From Caballeronia arvi (GTDB lineage Bacteria > Pseudomonadota > Gammaproteobacteria > Burkholderiales > Burkholderiaceae), in assembly GCF_001544695.2 (NCBI RefSeq), contig NZ_FCOM02000002.1, positions 248,001 to 312,000 of the forward strand: a stretch of DNA of 64,000 nt. The letters run 5' to 3'. Below are positions 1 to 8,108 of this stretch, piece after piece. The notes under the pieces are model-generated. The model saw only the letters and a list, made by a program, of their open reading frames with translations. It made no database searches and had not been told where the DNA came from. Within the stretch, counting starts at the first letter, position 1; each line of letters begins with the position of its first letter. The position numbers were made by a program, and so were the translations under genes.

Positions 1-335
1 GGCGCCGGGAATTCCAGCGCGTTCGCGAGCATCAATTTGCGCATGTTTTGGCGTGTCATTCCCGTCATCTCGGCTACGTCTGTAAGACCGATGAAGTCGG
101 GAGCCGCTTCGATAAGGCGAGCAGAGGCAATGGCCTGCTTGACGTTCACAAGCGCCGAGAAAATAGCGCTCCATGCAGTCGTGCTATCTCGCGTGAATGC
201 TAACGCAAGTCGTCCGGGCTGACCGATTCCCACAGTCGCGTCATCACAACCGGATTCTGCGAGCCGCTCGACGAGTTGCTCGTGATCGCAGTCTTCTGCT
301 GACAGCCGGTACTTGAGAGTGAACACGTATTCCAT
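1..335 (-). CDS. HTH-containing protein, putative antitoxin-like partner (partial, cut by window start)
   Basis: The reading frame starts at ATG 335 and runs off the left edge, so only about 111 residues are visible. The first ~70 residues form an alpha/beta domain (begins MEYVFTLKYRL). Near residues 90-105 there is a helix-turn-helix-like segment (GLTDVAEMTGMTRQNMRKLM), as in DNA-binding antitoxins or excisionase-type regulators. It lies 15 bp downstream of a small HicA-like gene on the same strand, so the two form an operon and probably a toxin-antitoxin-like pair in which this protein is the DNA-binding partner. The family is not recognised with certainty and the C-terminus is missing. Confidence 0.6.
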   Translation of the reverse strand, partial: MEYVFTLKYRLSAEDCDHEQLVERLAESGCDDATVGIGQPGRLALAFTRDSTTAWSAIFSALVNVKQAIASARLIEAAPDFIGLTDVAEMTGMTRQNMRKLMLANALEFPA

Positions 336-350
336 GAGGTATCCCGCGAA

Positions 351-611
351 TTATCGGGCAGTCTTCTTTCTGCGGGTCGTGCAGTTGTCGACCACGCGTT
401 TCAGGTTATTCGCATGATTCACTGCATTGCGAGGCGTGCTCCAGATGCTCGTGATGCAGAATTCCCCGCAACGGCAATCCGAATCGTTATACGGGCAATA
501 AATTCTTCCCCACGCATGCCCGTTTCCTTTCTTGGGCTCGACCACCCAGCCGTTCGCTTCGGCATAAAGAAGCGCGGCTTCGATCTCTTTCTTCGGATGC
601 GGTCGCTTCAT
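351..611 (-). CDS. Small HicA-like basic protein, first gene of a putative TA pair
   Basis: 86 residues from ATG 611; an in-frame TTG lies two codons upstream at 617. The chain has the layout of the HicA dsRNA-binding-like fold: an N-terminal helix (EIEAALLYAEANGW), a Gly/His strand (KGNGHAWGRIYCP), a Cys-rich loop (DCRCGEFC) and a late IWSTPRNAVNHANNLK segment comparable to the HicA GT..IL helix. The tail is Lys/Arg rich. A good promoter ends so close to the ATG that the message may be leaderless. The fold assignment is inferred from pattern, and toxicity is unproven. Confidence 0.6.
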   Translation of the reverse strand: MKRPHPKKEIEAALLYAEANGWVVEPKKGNGHAWGRIYCPYNDSDCRCGEFCITSIWSTPRNAVNHANNLKRVVDNCTTRRKKTAR

Positions 612-620
612 CGGCAATTC

Positions 621-658
621 AGTCTATTTACAGCTTGATTGGTTGTCAAGTGACAACC
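621..658 (-). promoter_or_regulatory. Promoter with overlapping 18-bp palindromic operator for the HicA-like pair
   Basis: On the minus strand a perfect -35 TTGACA (649-644) is followed after 17 bp by TAGACT (626-621). The inverted repeat GGTTGTCA-AG-TGACAACC (641-658) covers the -35 box, which is the expected place for autorepression by the HTH partner. Confidence 0.55.
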
Positions 659-796
659 CACGAGATCGTCGCGAAGGCGGGTCAACGCGTTCGCGGTGTT
701 GCCCCTTTACCTGACGACTAGCGCCAATCTTACCGATAACTCCGCATTAAACGCGATATGCAGTAATCCGAAATATGCTGGATGCGAGGCGCAAAA

Positions 797-825
797 CGAA
801 AAACGCCACGGCTCACCGTGGCGTT
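797..825 (-). terminator. Rho-independent terminator of the sugar ABC operon
   Basis: A 10-bp stem, AACGCCACGG (802-811) with CCGTGGCGTT (816-825), loop CTCA, is followed on the minus strand by a T-rich run, just after the ATPase stop codon. Confidence 0.8.
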
Positions 826-848
826 CGAAGTCAATCAAAAAAGCAGAA

Positions 849-1967
849 TCAAGCCAGCCGCTCTTCCGTCTGCGGATCGAACAACACCGCCTTCGATACA
901 TCGAACAACAGCGTCATATTCGTCAGCGGTTGCGGATTCGACGCCGGATGCACACGCGACACGATGCGCTTGCCGTTCACCTGCGCGAACACGAGCGTGT
1001 CCGGGCCGGTTGGCTCGATCACGTCGACGCGCACATCGACCGGCTGCAGGCTCGCATCCGACACATCGTGTGCGGCGCGCGAATCGGTGATGCGCTCCGG
1101 GCGCAGTCCGAGCACCACGTCCTGTCCGACCTTGCTGCGCAGACGGCCCGCATCGAACGGCAGATTGAGCACTTTCTGCGCGACGCCCGTATCGACCTGC
1201 AAGCCGACGCCCGAGCCCGATTCGACGAGCTTGCCGGTGATGAAGTTCATCGGTGGGGCGCCGATGAAGCCCGCGACGAACAGATTCGACGGCGAATCGT
1301 AAATCTCCTGCGGCGCGCCGAACTGCTGCACGATGCCGTCCTTCATCACCGCGATGCGATCGCCGAGCGTCATCGCTTCGATCTGATCGTGCGTCACGTA
1401 GACAATCGTCGTGCCCAGACGCTGATGCAGCAGCTTGATTTCCGAACGCATCTCGATACGCAGCTTCGCATCGAGGTTCGACAAAGGTTCATCGAACAGG
1501 AACATCACAGGATCGCGCGCCAACGCACGACCCATGGCGACGCGCTGACGCTGACCGCCCGAGAGTTGCCCCGGCTTGCGATCGAGCAGATGACCGATCT
1601 GCAACGTCTCCGACACGCGATCGACGATCTTCTTCTGCTCGTCCTTTGGCACCTTGCGGATATTGAGGCCGAACGAGATGTTGTCGCGCACGCTCATCGA
1701 AGGGTAGAGCGCGTAGGACTGGAACACCATCGCGATATCGCGGTCCTTCGGCGAGAGGTCGTTGACCGTCTTGCCGTCGATCATGATGTCGCCCTGGGTC
1801 ACGTCTTCGAGACCGGCGATCATGTTCAGCAAGGTCGATTTGCCGCAGCCCGAGCCGCCGACGAGGATCAGGAACTGACCGTCCTCGATGTCGATGTTGA
1901 CGCCCTTGAGAACCGGCACCCCGTTGGGGTAGGTCTTGTACACGTCACGGATGGAAAGGCTTGCCAT
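849..1967 (-). CDS. Sugar ABC transporter ATP-binding protein (MalK/UgpC type)
   Basis: Cytoplasmic ATPase that powers the sugar importer encoded upstream. The 372 residues are the normal length for the MalK/UgpC/MsmK group. Walker A GGSGCGKST is near residue 37, the signature LSGGQRQRVAMGRAL near 135, Walker B VMFLFDEPLSNLD near 154, and the H-loop THDQIEAM near 190. The last ~130 residues form the regulatory TOBE region (VLGLRPERI). It is the last gene of a four-gene operon (binding protein, two permeases, ATPase) that diverges from zwf. That context suggests glucose or a similar hexose as substrate, like the Pseudomonas gts system. The family also includes glycerol-phosphate and maltose importers, so the substrate is inferred. 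Confidence 0.93.
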   Translation of the reverse strand: MASLSIRDVYKTYPNGVPVLKGVNIDIEDGQFLILVGGSGCGKSTLLNMIAGLEDVTQGDIMIDGKTVNDLSPKDRDIAMVFQSYALYPSMSVRDNISFGLNIRKVPKDEQKKIVDRVSETLQIGHLLDRKPGQLSGGQRQRVAMGRALARDPVMFLFDEPLSNLDAKLRIEMRSEIKLLHQRLGTTIVYVTHDQIEAMTLGDRIAVMKDGIVQQFGAPQEIYDSPSNLFVAGFIGAPPMNFITGKLVESGSGVGLQVDTGVAQKVLNLPFDAGRLRSKVGQDVVLGLRPERITDSRAAHDVSDASLQPVDVRVDVIEPTGPDTLVFAQVNGKRIVSRVHPASNPQPLTNMTLLFDVSKAVLFDPQTEERLA

Positions 1968-2001
1968 GTGAATCCTCTATATCTCTATCGAACGAAGTCG
2001 A

Positions 2002-2859
2002 TTAACCCTTCACCGCGCCGGCCGTCAGCCCGCGCACGAAATAACGTCCGGCGATCATGTAGACGAGAATCGTCGGCAATGCGGCGATGATCGCGCCCGC
2101 CATGTCGACGTTGTATTCCTTCACGCCCGTCGATGTGTTCACGAGGTTGTTCAGCGCGACCGTGATCGGCATCGAATCCACGCCGGAAAACACGATACCG
2201 AACAGGAAGTCGTTCCAGATCTGCGTGAATTGCCAGATCAGGCACACCATGAAAATCGGCAGCGAGACGGGCAGCAGAATCTTCGTGAAGATGGTGAAGA
2301 AGCCCGCGCCGTCGATGCGCGCCGCCTTCACGAGTTCAGCCGGAATGCTCACGTAGAAGTTGCGGAAGAACATCGTCGTGAACGCGATGCCGTAGATCAC
2401 GTGAACGAGCACGAGGCCGGTCGTCGTGTTCGACAGTCCCAGGAAGCCTTGCAGACGCGCCATCGGCAGCAGGATCGCCTGGAAAGGGATGAAGCAGCCG
2501 ACCAGCAGCATCGTGAACAGGCCGTCCGCGCCGCGGAAGCGCCAGTGCGTGAGCACATAGCCGTTGAACGCGCCGACGAACGACGAGATCAGCACGGCCG
2601 GAATCACCATGCGCACGGAGTTCATGAAGAACGGCTGCATGCCGTCGCAGCGCACGCCGGTGCACGCTTCCTGCCACGCCTTCACCCACGGCGCGAAGGT
2701 GAAGTGCGAAGGCGGCGTCAGCAGATTGCCCGTGCGAAGCTGGTCGAGATCCTTGAACGACGTCGACAGCATCACGTAGATCGGGAACAGAAAGTACAGC
2801 GCGAACAGAATCAGCACCGCATAGATGACGGCGCGGCTCAAAGTCATCTTAGGCTGCAT
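2002..2859 (-). CDS. gtsC: Sugar ABC transporter permease (GtsC/MalG type)
   Basis: 285-residue inner-membrane permease with about six membrane segments. The first is AVIYAVLILFALYFLFPIYV. The EAA loop that docks on the ATPase is visible as ELVKAARIDGAGFFTIFTKI near residue 180. A long periplasmic loop contains CTGVRCDG, a potential disulfide. It overlaps the upstream permease gene by 11 bp, so the two are translationally coupled. The gene symbol rests on the glucose-gene context. Confidence 0.9.
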   Translation of the reverse strand: MQPKMTLSRAVIYAVLILFALYFLFPIYVMLSTSFKDLDQLRTGNLLTPPSHFTFAPWVKAWQEACTGVRCDGMQPFFMNSVRMVIPAVLISSFVGAFNGYVLTHWRFRGADGLFTMLLVGCFIPFQAILLPMARLQGFLGLSNTTTGLVLVHVIYGIAFTTMFFRNFYVSIPAELVKAARIDGAGFFTIFTKILLPVSLPIFMVCLIWQFTQIWNDFLFGIVFSGVDSMPITVALNNLVNTSTGVKEYNVDMAGAIIAALPTILVYMIAGRYFVRGLTAGAVKG

Positions 2860-3787
2860 TTCGCGTGCTCCTCGATTCGAGATACATGAGCGGCACGAGC
2901 ACCGCGACGACGGTGGCGAGCATCATCATCGACGATGCCGCGCCTACGCCCAGCTGTCCGCGGTTGAACGAGAACGTGTACATGAAGATCGCGGGCAGCG
3001 AAGACGACGTGCCCGGACCGCCCGCCGTCAGCGCGACGACCAGGTCGAAGGTCTTGATCGTGATGTGGCAGAGAATCAGCAGCACGGAGAAGAACACCGG
3101 GCGCATGCTCGGAATCACGATCTTGCGATAGATGGTCGGCAAGCCCGCGCCGTCCATCTGCGCCGCCTTGAAGATTTCACTGTCGACGCCGCGCAAACCG
3201 GCGAGGAACAGCGCCATCACGAAGCCGGTCGATTGCCACACGGCTGCGATCACGACGCAGAAGATCGCCTTGTCCGGATCACCGAGCCAGTTGAACGAGA
3301 AGCTCGTCCAGCCCCAGTCGTGGAAGACTTTTTCCAGGCCGAGGCCGGGATTCAGAATCCACTGCCACGCGGTGCCCGTCACGATGAAGGAAAGCGCCAT
3401 CGGATAAAGAAAGATCGCGCGCAACGCGCCTTCGTTGCGGATCTTCTGGTCGAGAAGGATCGCGAGGAAGAGGCCGAGGAACACGCAAATCCCGATGAAC
3501 GGAATGCCGAACCAGCCGAGGTTGGCGGCGGAAGTCCACCAGACATCGTTGGCGAAGAGTTGTCGATATCGGTCGAAGCCGGCGAAATCGTAGCGCGGCA
3601 TCAGCCGCGATTCGGACAGCGACAGATACCCCGTAATGGCGATGAAGCCATACACGAAGACGAGCGCGATCAGGACGCTGGGAGCAAGCACCAGCTTCGG
3701 GATCAGGCGATCGGCGAGCGCCGCCGTCGGTGATGCGCGACGGGGCGGGCTTTGCGGTTTCTTGTCCGCGGTGATGGAGGCAGTCAC
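2849..3787 (-). CDS. gtsB: Sugar ABC transporter permease (GtsB/MalF type)
   Basis: Inner-membrane permease of 312 residues. The frame is open further upstream, but the GTG at 3787 is preferred: it has CAGGAG seven bases upstream, and the longer reading adds a Ser/Arg-rich leader without a ribosome-binding site. Membrane segments begin at LVLAPSVLIALVFVYG. The EAA motif EIFKAAQMDGAGLPTIYRKI marks the ATPase contact. It pairs with the downstream GtsC-type permease to form the channel. Confidence 0.9.
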   Translation of the reverse strand: MTASITADKKPQSPPRRASPTAALADRLIPKLVLAPSVLIALVFVYGFIAITGYLSLSESRLMPRYDFAGFDRYRQLFANDVWWTSAANLGWFGIPFIGICVFLGLFLAILLDQKIRNEGALRAIFLYPMALSFIVTGTAWQWILNPGLGLEKVFHDWGWTSFSFNWLGDPDKAIFCVVIAAVWQSTGFVMALFLAGLRGVDSEIFKAAQMDGAGLPTIYRKIVIPSMRPVFFSVLLILCHITIKTFDLVVALTAGGPGTSSSLPAIFMYTFSFNRGQLGVGAASSMMMLATVVAVLVPLMYLESRSTRNAA

Positions 3788-3903
3788 GACTCGACTCCTG
3801 GAAGATGCGCCGGCGCGTCTCGTGCGTAGGGCGGCACGGTCTCGCGCGCATGCGGCGAATGGCGGCGGCGCTAAATGGTGCGACGTTGCTTGTGGCTGAC
3901 AAA

Positions 3904-3939
3904 CCGCCCGGCGCATGCATCAGCACACGCGCCGGGCGG
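3904..3939 (-). promoter_or_regulatory. GC-rich hairpin between binding-protein and permease genes
   Basis: An 11-bp perfect inverted repeat (3904-3914 with 3929-3939) lies just after the binding-protein stop codon and is followed on the minus strand by TTTGT. Such hairpins often stabilise the upstream mRNA or partly terminate, so that binding protein exceeds permease. This role is inferred. Confidence 0.5.
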
Positions 3940-3947
3940 ACACTGCC

Positions 3948-5201
3948 TTACTTCGTCTTGGCGGCGTTCGCGAGTGCGGCAACCGCGCTCTTCGAATCCT
4001 GCGACGAGTTCATGAACTTCGTCACGACATCGGTCATCGCGCCGGCGACGGCATCGCCCTGAGCCATGCCGTGCGCGAGCGACGGAACATAGCCGCCCGA
4101 TTTGATCGCCGTTTGTTCATCAGCGTAGGACTTCTTCGCGCAGTCGTCGAATTTATCCATCGACACGCCCAGACGCACCGGGATCGAACCCTTGTTCAGG
4201 CTGAACTGCTCCTGGAATTCCGGCGTCATGATGGTCTTCGCGAGTGCGAGCTGGCCCGGCGTCGCCGCCTTCTGGCCCTTCTGCTGGAAGAACACGAAGG
4301 AATCGACGTTGAACGTGTAGGCCTTTTCCGTGCCCGGCACCGGCGCGCAGATATAGTCCGTGCCCGCCTTCTTGTTCGCGCCGGCGAATTCGCCCTTCGC
4401 CCAGTCGCCCATGAACTGCATGCCGGCCTTGCCGTTGATGACCATCGCGGTCGCGAGGTTCCAGTCACGGCCCGTGCGGCCGCTGTCGAAGTAGCCCTGG
4501 ATCTTGCGGACCGTATCGAACACCTGAACCATCTTGTCCGACGTCAGGGTCTTCTGGTCGAGATCGACGATCGCCTTCTTGTAGAAGTCCGCGCCCTGCG
4601 ACAGCACGACGTCTTCCCACAGCGTCAGGTCCTGCCACGGCTGGCCGCCCATCGCGATCGGCATGATGCCCGCGGCTTTCATCTTGTCGGCGACCTGGAA
4701 GAACTCGTTCCAGTTGGCCGGCACCTTGCCGCCGGCTTTGTCCAGCGCCGCCTTGTTGATATACAGCCAGTTCACGCGATGCACCGAGAAAGGCGCGGCG
4801 ACATAGTGGCCGTCGGCGTGGATGATCTTGTCGATTTCCGGCGGCAGGTTCTTCTTCCAGTCGCCCGCGACGGAATCGATCGGCACGAGCACGCCTTGCT
4901 CGGCCCATTCCTGGATCAGCGGGCCCTTGATCTGCGCCGCCGACGGCGCATTGCCCGAGATCACCTGCGTCTTCAGCGCGGTCATCGCGGCCGCGCCCGC
5001 ACCGCCCGCGACGGCGAAGTCCTTCCAGGTGTAACCCTGCTTCGTCATGTCGTCCTTGAGCACGCCGACTGCCTTGGATTCGCCGCCGGAGGTCCACCAG
5101 TGCAGAACGGAAACAGCCTCGGCAGCCTGAACCGCCGACGCCGTCGCGCCGCACAGAAGACCTGCGGCGCACAGCGCGCCCATGAGCTTACGGACTTTCA
5201 T
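3948..5201 (-). CDS. gtsA: Sugar ABC transporter periplasmic substrate-binding protein
   Basis: 417 residues with a typical Sec signal peptide, probably cleaved after AVQA at about residue 26. The mature protein starts EAVSVLHWWTSGGESKAV, a pattern common in the glucose/mannose-binding group of family 1 solute-binding proteins. A strong ribosome-binding site (GGAGGAG, 7 bases) precedes ATG 5201. It is the first gene of the four-gene operon and faces zwf across a 606-bp control region. Binding of glucose is inferred from the neighbours zwf, pgl and glk. Confidence 0.92.
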   Translation of the reverse strand: MKVRKLMGALCAAGLLCGATASAVQAAEAVSVLHWWTSGGESKAVGVLKDDMTKQGYTWKDFAVAGGAGAAAMTALKTQVISGNAPSAAQIKGPLIQEWAEQGVLVPIDSVAGDWKKNLPPEIDKIIHADGHYVAAPFSVHRVNWLYINKAALDKAGGKVPANWNEFFQVADKMKAAGIMPIAMGGQPWQDLTLWEDVVLSQGADFYKKAIVDLDQKTLTSDKMVQVFDTVRKIQGYFDSGRTGRDWNLATAMVINGKAGMQFMGDWAKGEFAGANKKAGTDYICAPVPGTEKAYTFNVDSFVFFQQKGQKAATPGQLALAKTIMTPEFQEQFSLNKGSIPVRLGVSMDKFDDCAKKSYADEQTAIKSGGYVPSLAHGMAQGDAVAGAMTDVVTKFMNSSQDSKSAVAALANAAKTK

Positions 5202-5807
5202 TGTTAATCTCCTCCAGACACCTGAACAAGAAACGATTGGCTCCCGATGCCGCCAGAAGCATGGCTAAAAGCGTGATCAAAAGCGGTGGTCAAACGGCAA
5301 AACTGTATGGCTGAAAATCGGCGGTGTCGGCGGGGAAGCGGCAGGCGCGAATCGAACGAGCGCGGCGTGCCGGGCCGGCAACCGATGGTCGGCCGCACGG
5401 CTCTCAAGAGATGAGTAAATTGAATCGCAACGGCTGTCTCCTCTTTTGATTTTTACCTGGGCGTTCAGGCTTCGCCACGCAGGGCGCGCTCGACGGCAAG
5501 GCGCGAGGCCCGTCGCATGCGAACCGGAAAGGGCGCTTTCCGGTGGAGAGCGGCACACCGCAGGCTCCATTAACATGCGCTCAGGATGTCTACCCGGGAA
5601 ACTGCAAATCTTCAGATTGATCTGGTTGTCAGATTGCGGTTTTTCCTTCAGTGACATTTCCTCTTGATTTGGATTGTAGTTAAACTACAATTCAGTGTCA
5701 AAAAAATTTTTATCGGACTACGGCCCTCGTCGGGCGTCCGAAAGTTTCATAGGCGGCACATCCCGATTTCGACTCACATCCCAGTTCTCGAACCCACGTT
5801 CAGGCCC
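5202..5807. other. Divergent control region between gtsA and zwf
   Basis: About 600 bp without a credible gene. It holds the zwf promoter and its palindrome (5664-5691) and a 9-bp hairpin ACCGGAAAG/CTTTCCGGT (5523-5544). No second copy of the zwf palindrome is visible near gtsA, so shared control of both operons is not shown. Confidence 0.6.
5664..5691 (+). promoter_or_regulatory. zwf promoter with HexR-type operator over the -10 box
   Basis: TTGATT (5664-5669), a 16-bp spacer and TACAAT (5686-5691) form a sigma70-type promoter. A perfect palindrome with 9-bp arms about a central A (5673-5691) fills the spacer and covers the -10. Its TTGT...ACAA ends match the operator type known for HexR in other proteobacteria. 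The cognate repressor is probably the HexR domain of the glk fusion in the same operon. Confidence 0.75.
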
Positions 5808-7268
5808 ATGCAAAGCGACTCGAACTTCACCTTCGTACTCTTCGGCGGCACCGGCGATCTCTCGATGCGCAAGATTCTTCCCGCGCTCTTCGAGGCGCAT
5901 CGCGCGGGCATGCTCAACCCGGCGGGCAAGATCGTCTCGGTCGCGCGCGAAGCCAAGGAGCAGGCCGAATATCGCGCCTGGGTAGAAGAGCACGTGAAGC
6001 CGCACGTGTCGAAAAATGGCGTCGACGAGTCCGCGTGGCGCAGCTTCGTCGAGCGCTTCGAATACGTCGGGCTCGACCTCGGCCGCGCGGAAGACTTCGC
6101 CCTGTTGCGCGACGTGCTCGGCCGCTACGACGGCACGCGCGTCTTCTATCTCGCGACGGGCCCGTCGCTCTTCGTGCCGATCTGCCGCGGGCTCGCCGAT
6201 GTCGGGCTGAACCAGAATTCGCGCATCGTGCTGGAGAAGCCGCTCGGCTACGACCTGAAGTCGTCGAACGCGATCAACGACGCCGTCGGCGAAATCTTCC
6301 AGGAAGAGCAGATCTACCGGATCGATCACTATCTCGGCAAGGAGCCCGTGCAGAACCTGCTGGCGCTGCGCTTCGGCAATGCGCTCTTCGAGCCGCTATG
6401 GCGCCGCGAATGGGTCGAGAGCATCCAGATCACGATCGCGGAAGAATTGGGCGTGGAAGCGCGCGGCGACTTCTACGACAATACGGGCGCGCTGCGCGAC
6501 ATGGTGCAGAACCACCTGCTGCAATTGCTCTCCATCGTGACGATGGAGCCGCCGCACTCGATGGATTCCGACTCCGTGCGCGACGAAAAGCTGCGTGTGT
6601 TGCGCGCGCTCAAGGCCATCGACGAGCGCGACATCAGCCGCGTCGCGGTGCGGGGGCAATATCATGCGGGTGTGATCCGCGGCGCGCAGGTGCCGGCCTA
6701 CGCGACCGAGAAGGGCGTGCGGCCCGAGAGCAGCACGGAGACGTTCGTCGCGCTGAAAGTCGAGATCGAGAACTGGCGCTGGGCAGGCGTGCCGTTTTTC
6801 CTGCGCACGGGCAAGCGCCTTGCCGATCGTGTCGCGGAGATCGTCGTGAACTTTCGCGCGGTGCCGCATTCGTCGCTCGGCTCCATGCCCTTGCGCGCGG
6901 GCGCGAACCGGCTCGTGATCCGCTTGCAGCCCAACGAGTCGATTCGTCTCTATTGCCTGGCGAAGCAGCCCGGCGAGGGCATGAATCTCGCGAGCGTGCA
7001 TCTGGATCTCGCGTTCGATCAGTTCTTCAAGGAAGGACAGATGGAGGCGTATCAGCGCCTGTTGCTCGACGTGATCAACGGCCGGCTCGCGCTCTTCGTG
7101 CGGCGCGACGAGCAGGAAGCGGCCTGGCGCTGGGTCGAACCTATTCTGAACGCGTGGGCGTCGGCGACGACCCGGCCGAAGCCGTATGCGGCCGGCACGT
7201 GGGGTCCGGCGGCATCGAGCGCCATGCTCGCGCAGGCGGGCACGTGCTGGCTCGAAGAGGAAAATTGA
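5808..7268 (+). CDS. zwf: Glucose-6-phosphate 1-dehydrogenase
   Basis: Oxidises glucose-6-phosphate to 6-phosphogluconolactone with NAD(P)+, feeding the Entner-Doudoroff and pentose-phosphate routes. 486 residues from ATG 5808; the longer open frame has no homology-like content upstream. The nucleotide-binding GGTGDLS is at residues 13-19 and the active-site RIDHYLGKE at about 171-179, with the catalytic His and Lys present. EKPLGYDLKSS lies just before it. It is the first gene of zwf-pgl-glk/hexR and is preceded by a promoter overlapped by a HexR-type palindrome. Confidence 0.97.
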   Translation: MQSDSNFTFVLFGGTGDLSMRKILPALFEAHRAGMLNPAGKIVSVAREAKEQAEYRAWVEEHVKPHVSKNGVDESAWRSFVERFEYVGLDLGRAEDFALLRDVLGRYDGTRVFYLATGPSLFVPICRGLADVGLNQNSRIVLEKPLGYDLKSSNAINDAVGEIFQEEQIYRIDHYLGKEPVQNLLALRFGNALFEPLWRREWVESIQITIAEELGVEARGDFYDNTGALRDMVQNHLLQLLSIVTMEPPHSMDSDSVRDEKLRVLRALKAIDERDISRVAVRGQYHAGVIRGAQVPAYATEKGVRPESSTETFVALKVEIENWRWAGVPFFLRTGKRLADRVAEIVVNFRAVPHSSLGSMPLRAGANRLVIRLQPNESIRLYCLAKQPGEGMNLASVHLDLAFDQFFKEGQMEAYQRLLLDVINGRLALFVRRDEQEAAWRWVEPILNAWASATTRPKPYAAGTWGPAASSAMLAQAGTCWLEEEN

Positions 7269-7397
7269 CGGCGTGAGCCCGACGCTGCCCGAACGAGGCG
7301 CGCGGCGCGCACGGGAATGCAGGACTCCGCTTCGCCCATCGTCGCGATGGTGCGAACAGATGGCGGATCGATAAACCAGAACAAGCAGGAGGAGCAA

Positions 7398-8108
7398 GTG
7401 ATCGAGCTTCGTACTTTCGACGATCCGCGCGCCCACTCGGACGCGCTGGCGAAAGCCGTGGGCGACGCGCTGAAGGCGTCCCTGGCGGCAAGGGGCGCGG
7501 CGTCGGCCGACGCCGCGGGACAAACCGCGCACGCCACCCTCGCGGTATCGGGCGGATCGAGCCCGAAGCCGTTCTTGCAGACGCTTTCGCGCGCGCCGCT
7601 CGACTGGGCGCACATCGACGTGACGCTCGTCGACGACCGCTGGGTGCCCGAGACGGACCCGGCAAGCAACGCGACGTTCGCGCGCGAGACGCTGCTGCAG
7701 AACGCGGCTGCGTCGGCCTATTTCCTGCCGCTCGTCGATACGGCCAAGACGCTCGAAGCGCACATCGCCGAACTGAACGCCGATCCGCGCCGCCGTCTGC
7801 CGGATGTCGCCGTGCTCGGCATGGGCGAGGACGGCCACACGGCCTCGATCTTTGCCGACGCCCCCGAATGGGAGTTCGCGACCACGACGAAGGATCGCTA
7901 CGTGTCCGTCCATCCGGGCGCGGCGCCGCATGCGCGCGTGAGCCTGTCGATGTCGGCGCTGACGCAGGTCAGGCAGTTGTATCTGTTCATTTCCGGCCAA
8001 AAGAAACTCGACGTACTGAACGCGGCGCTCGCCGCGCCACAGAAGAACGCCATCTCGACGCTGGCCCACGCTCAAGGAGTGAAGCTCGATGTCTACTGGT
8101 GTGCATAA
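7398..8108 (+). CDS. pgl: 6-phosphogluconolactonase
   Basis: Hydrolyses 6-phosphogluconolactone made by Zwf. 236 residues from GTG 7398, chosen because GGAGGA lies just upstream; an earlier ATG in the frame lacks such a site. Family marks are [33 protein letters not shown] and [18 protein letters not shown]. Its end overlaps the start of the glucokinase fusion gene by 20 bp, so translation is probably coupled. Confidence 0.95.
   Translation: MIELRTFDDPRAHSDALAKAVGDALKASLAARGAASADAAGQTAHATLAVSGGSSPKPFLQTLSRAPLDWAHIDVTLVDDRWVPETDPASNATFARETLLQNAAASAYFLPLVDTAKTLEAHIAELNADPRRRLPDVAVLGMGEDGHTASIFADAPEWEFATTTKDRYVSVHPGAAPHARVSLSMSALTQVRQLYLFISGQKKLDVLNAALAAPQKNAISTLAHAQGVKLDVYWCA

Noticed and set aside
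696-2090. 464-codon plus-strand open frame
   Set aside because: Antisense to the clear ABC ATPase gene; composition is Arg/His/Asp/Leu shadow-like with no domain.
5623-5638. Sigma54-like TGGTTGTCAGATTGCG upstream of zwf
   Set aside because: Keeps GG-N10-GC but matches only 7 of 12 bases, and zwf has a good sigma70 promoter. It shows that weak matches occur by chance, so only sites with at least 9 matches were used.
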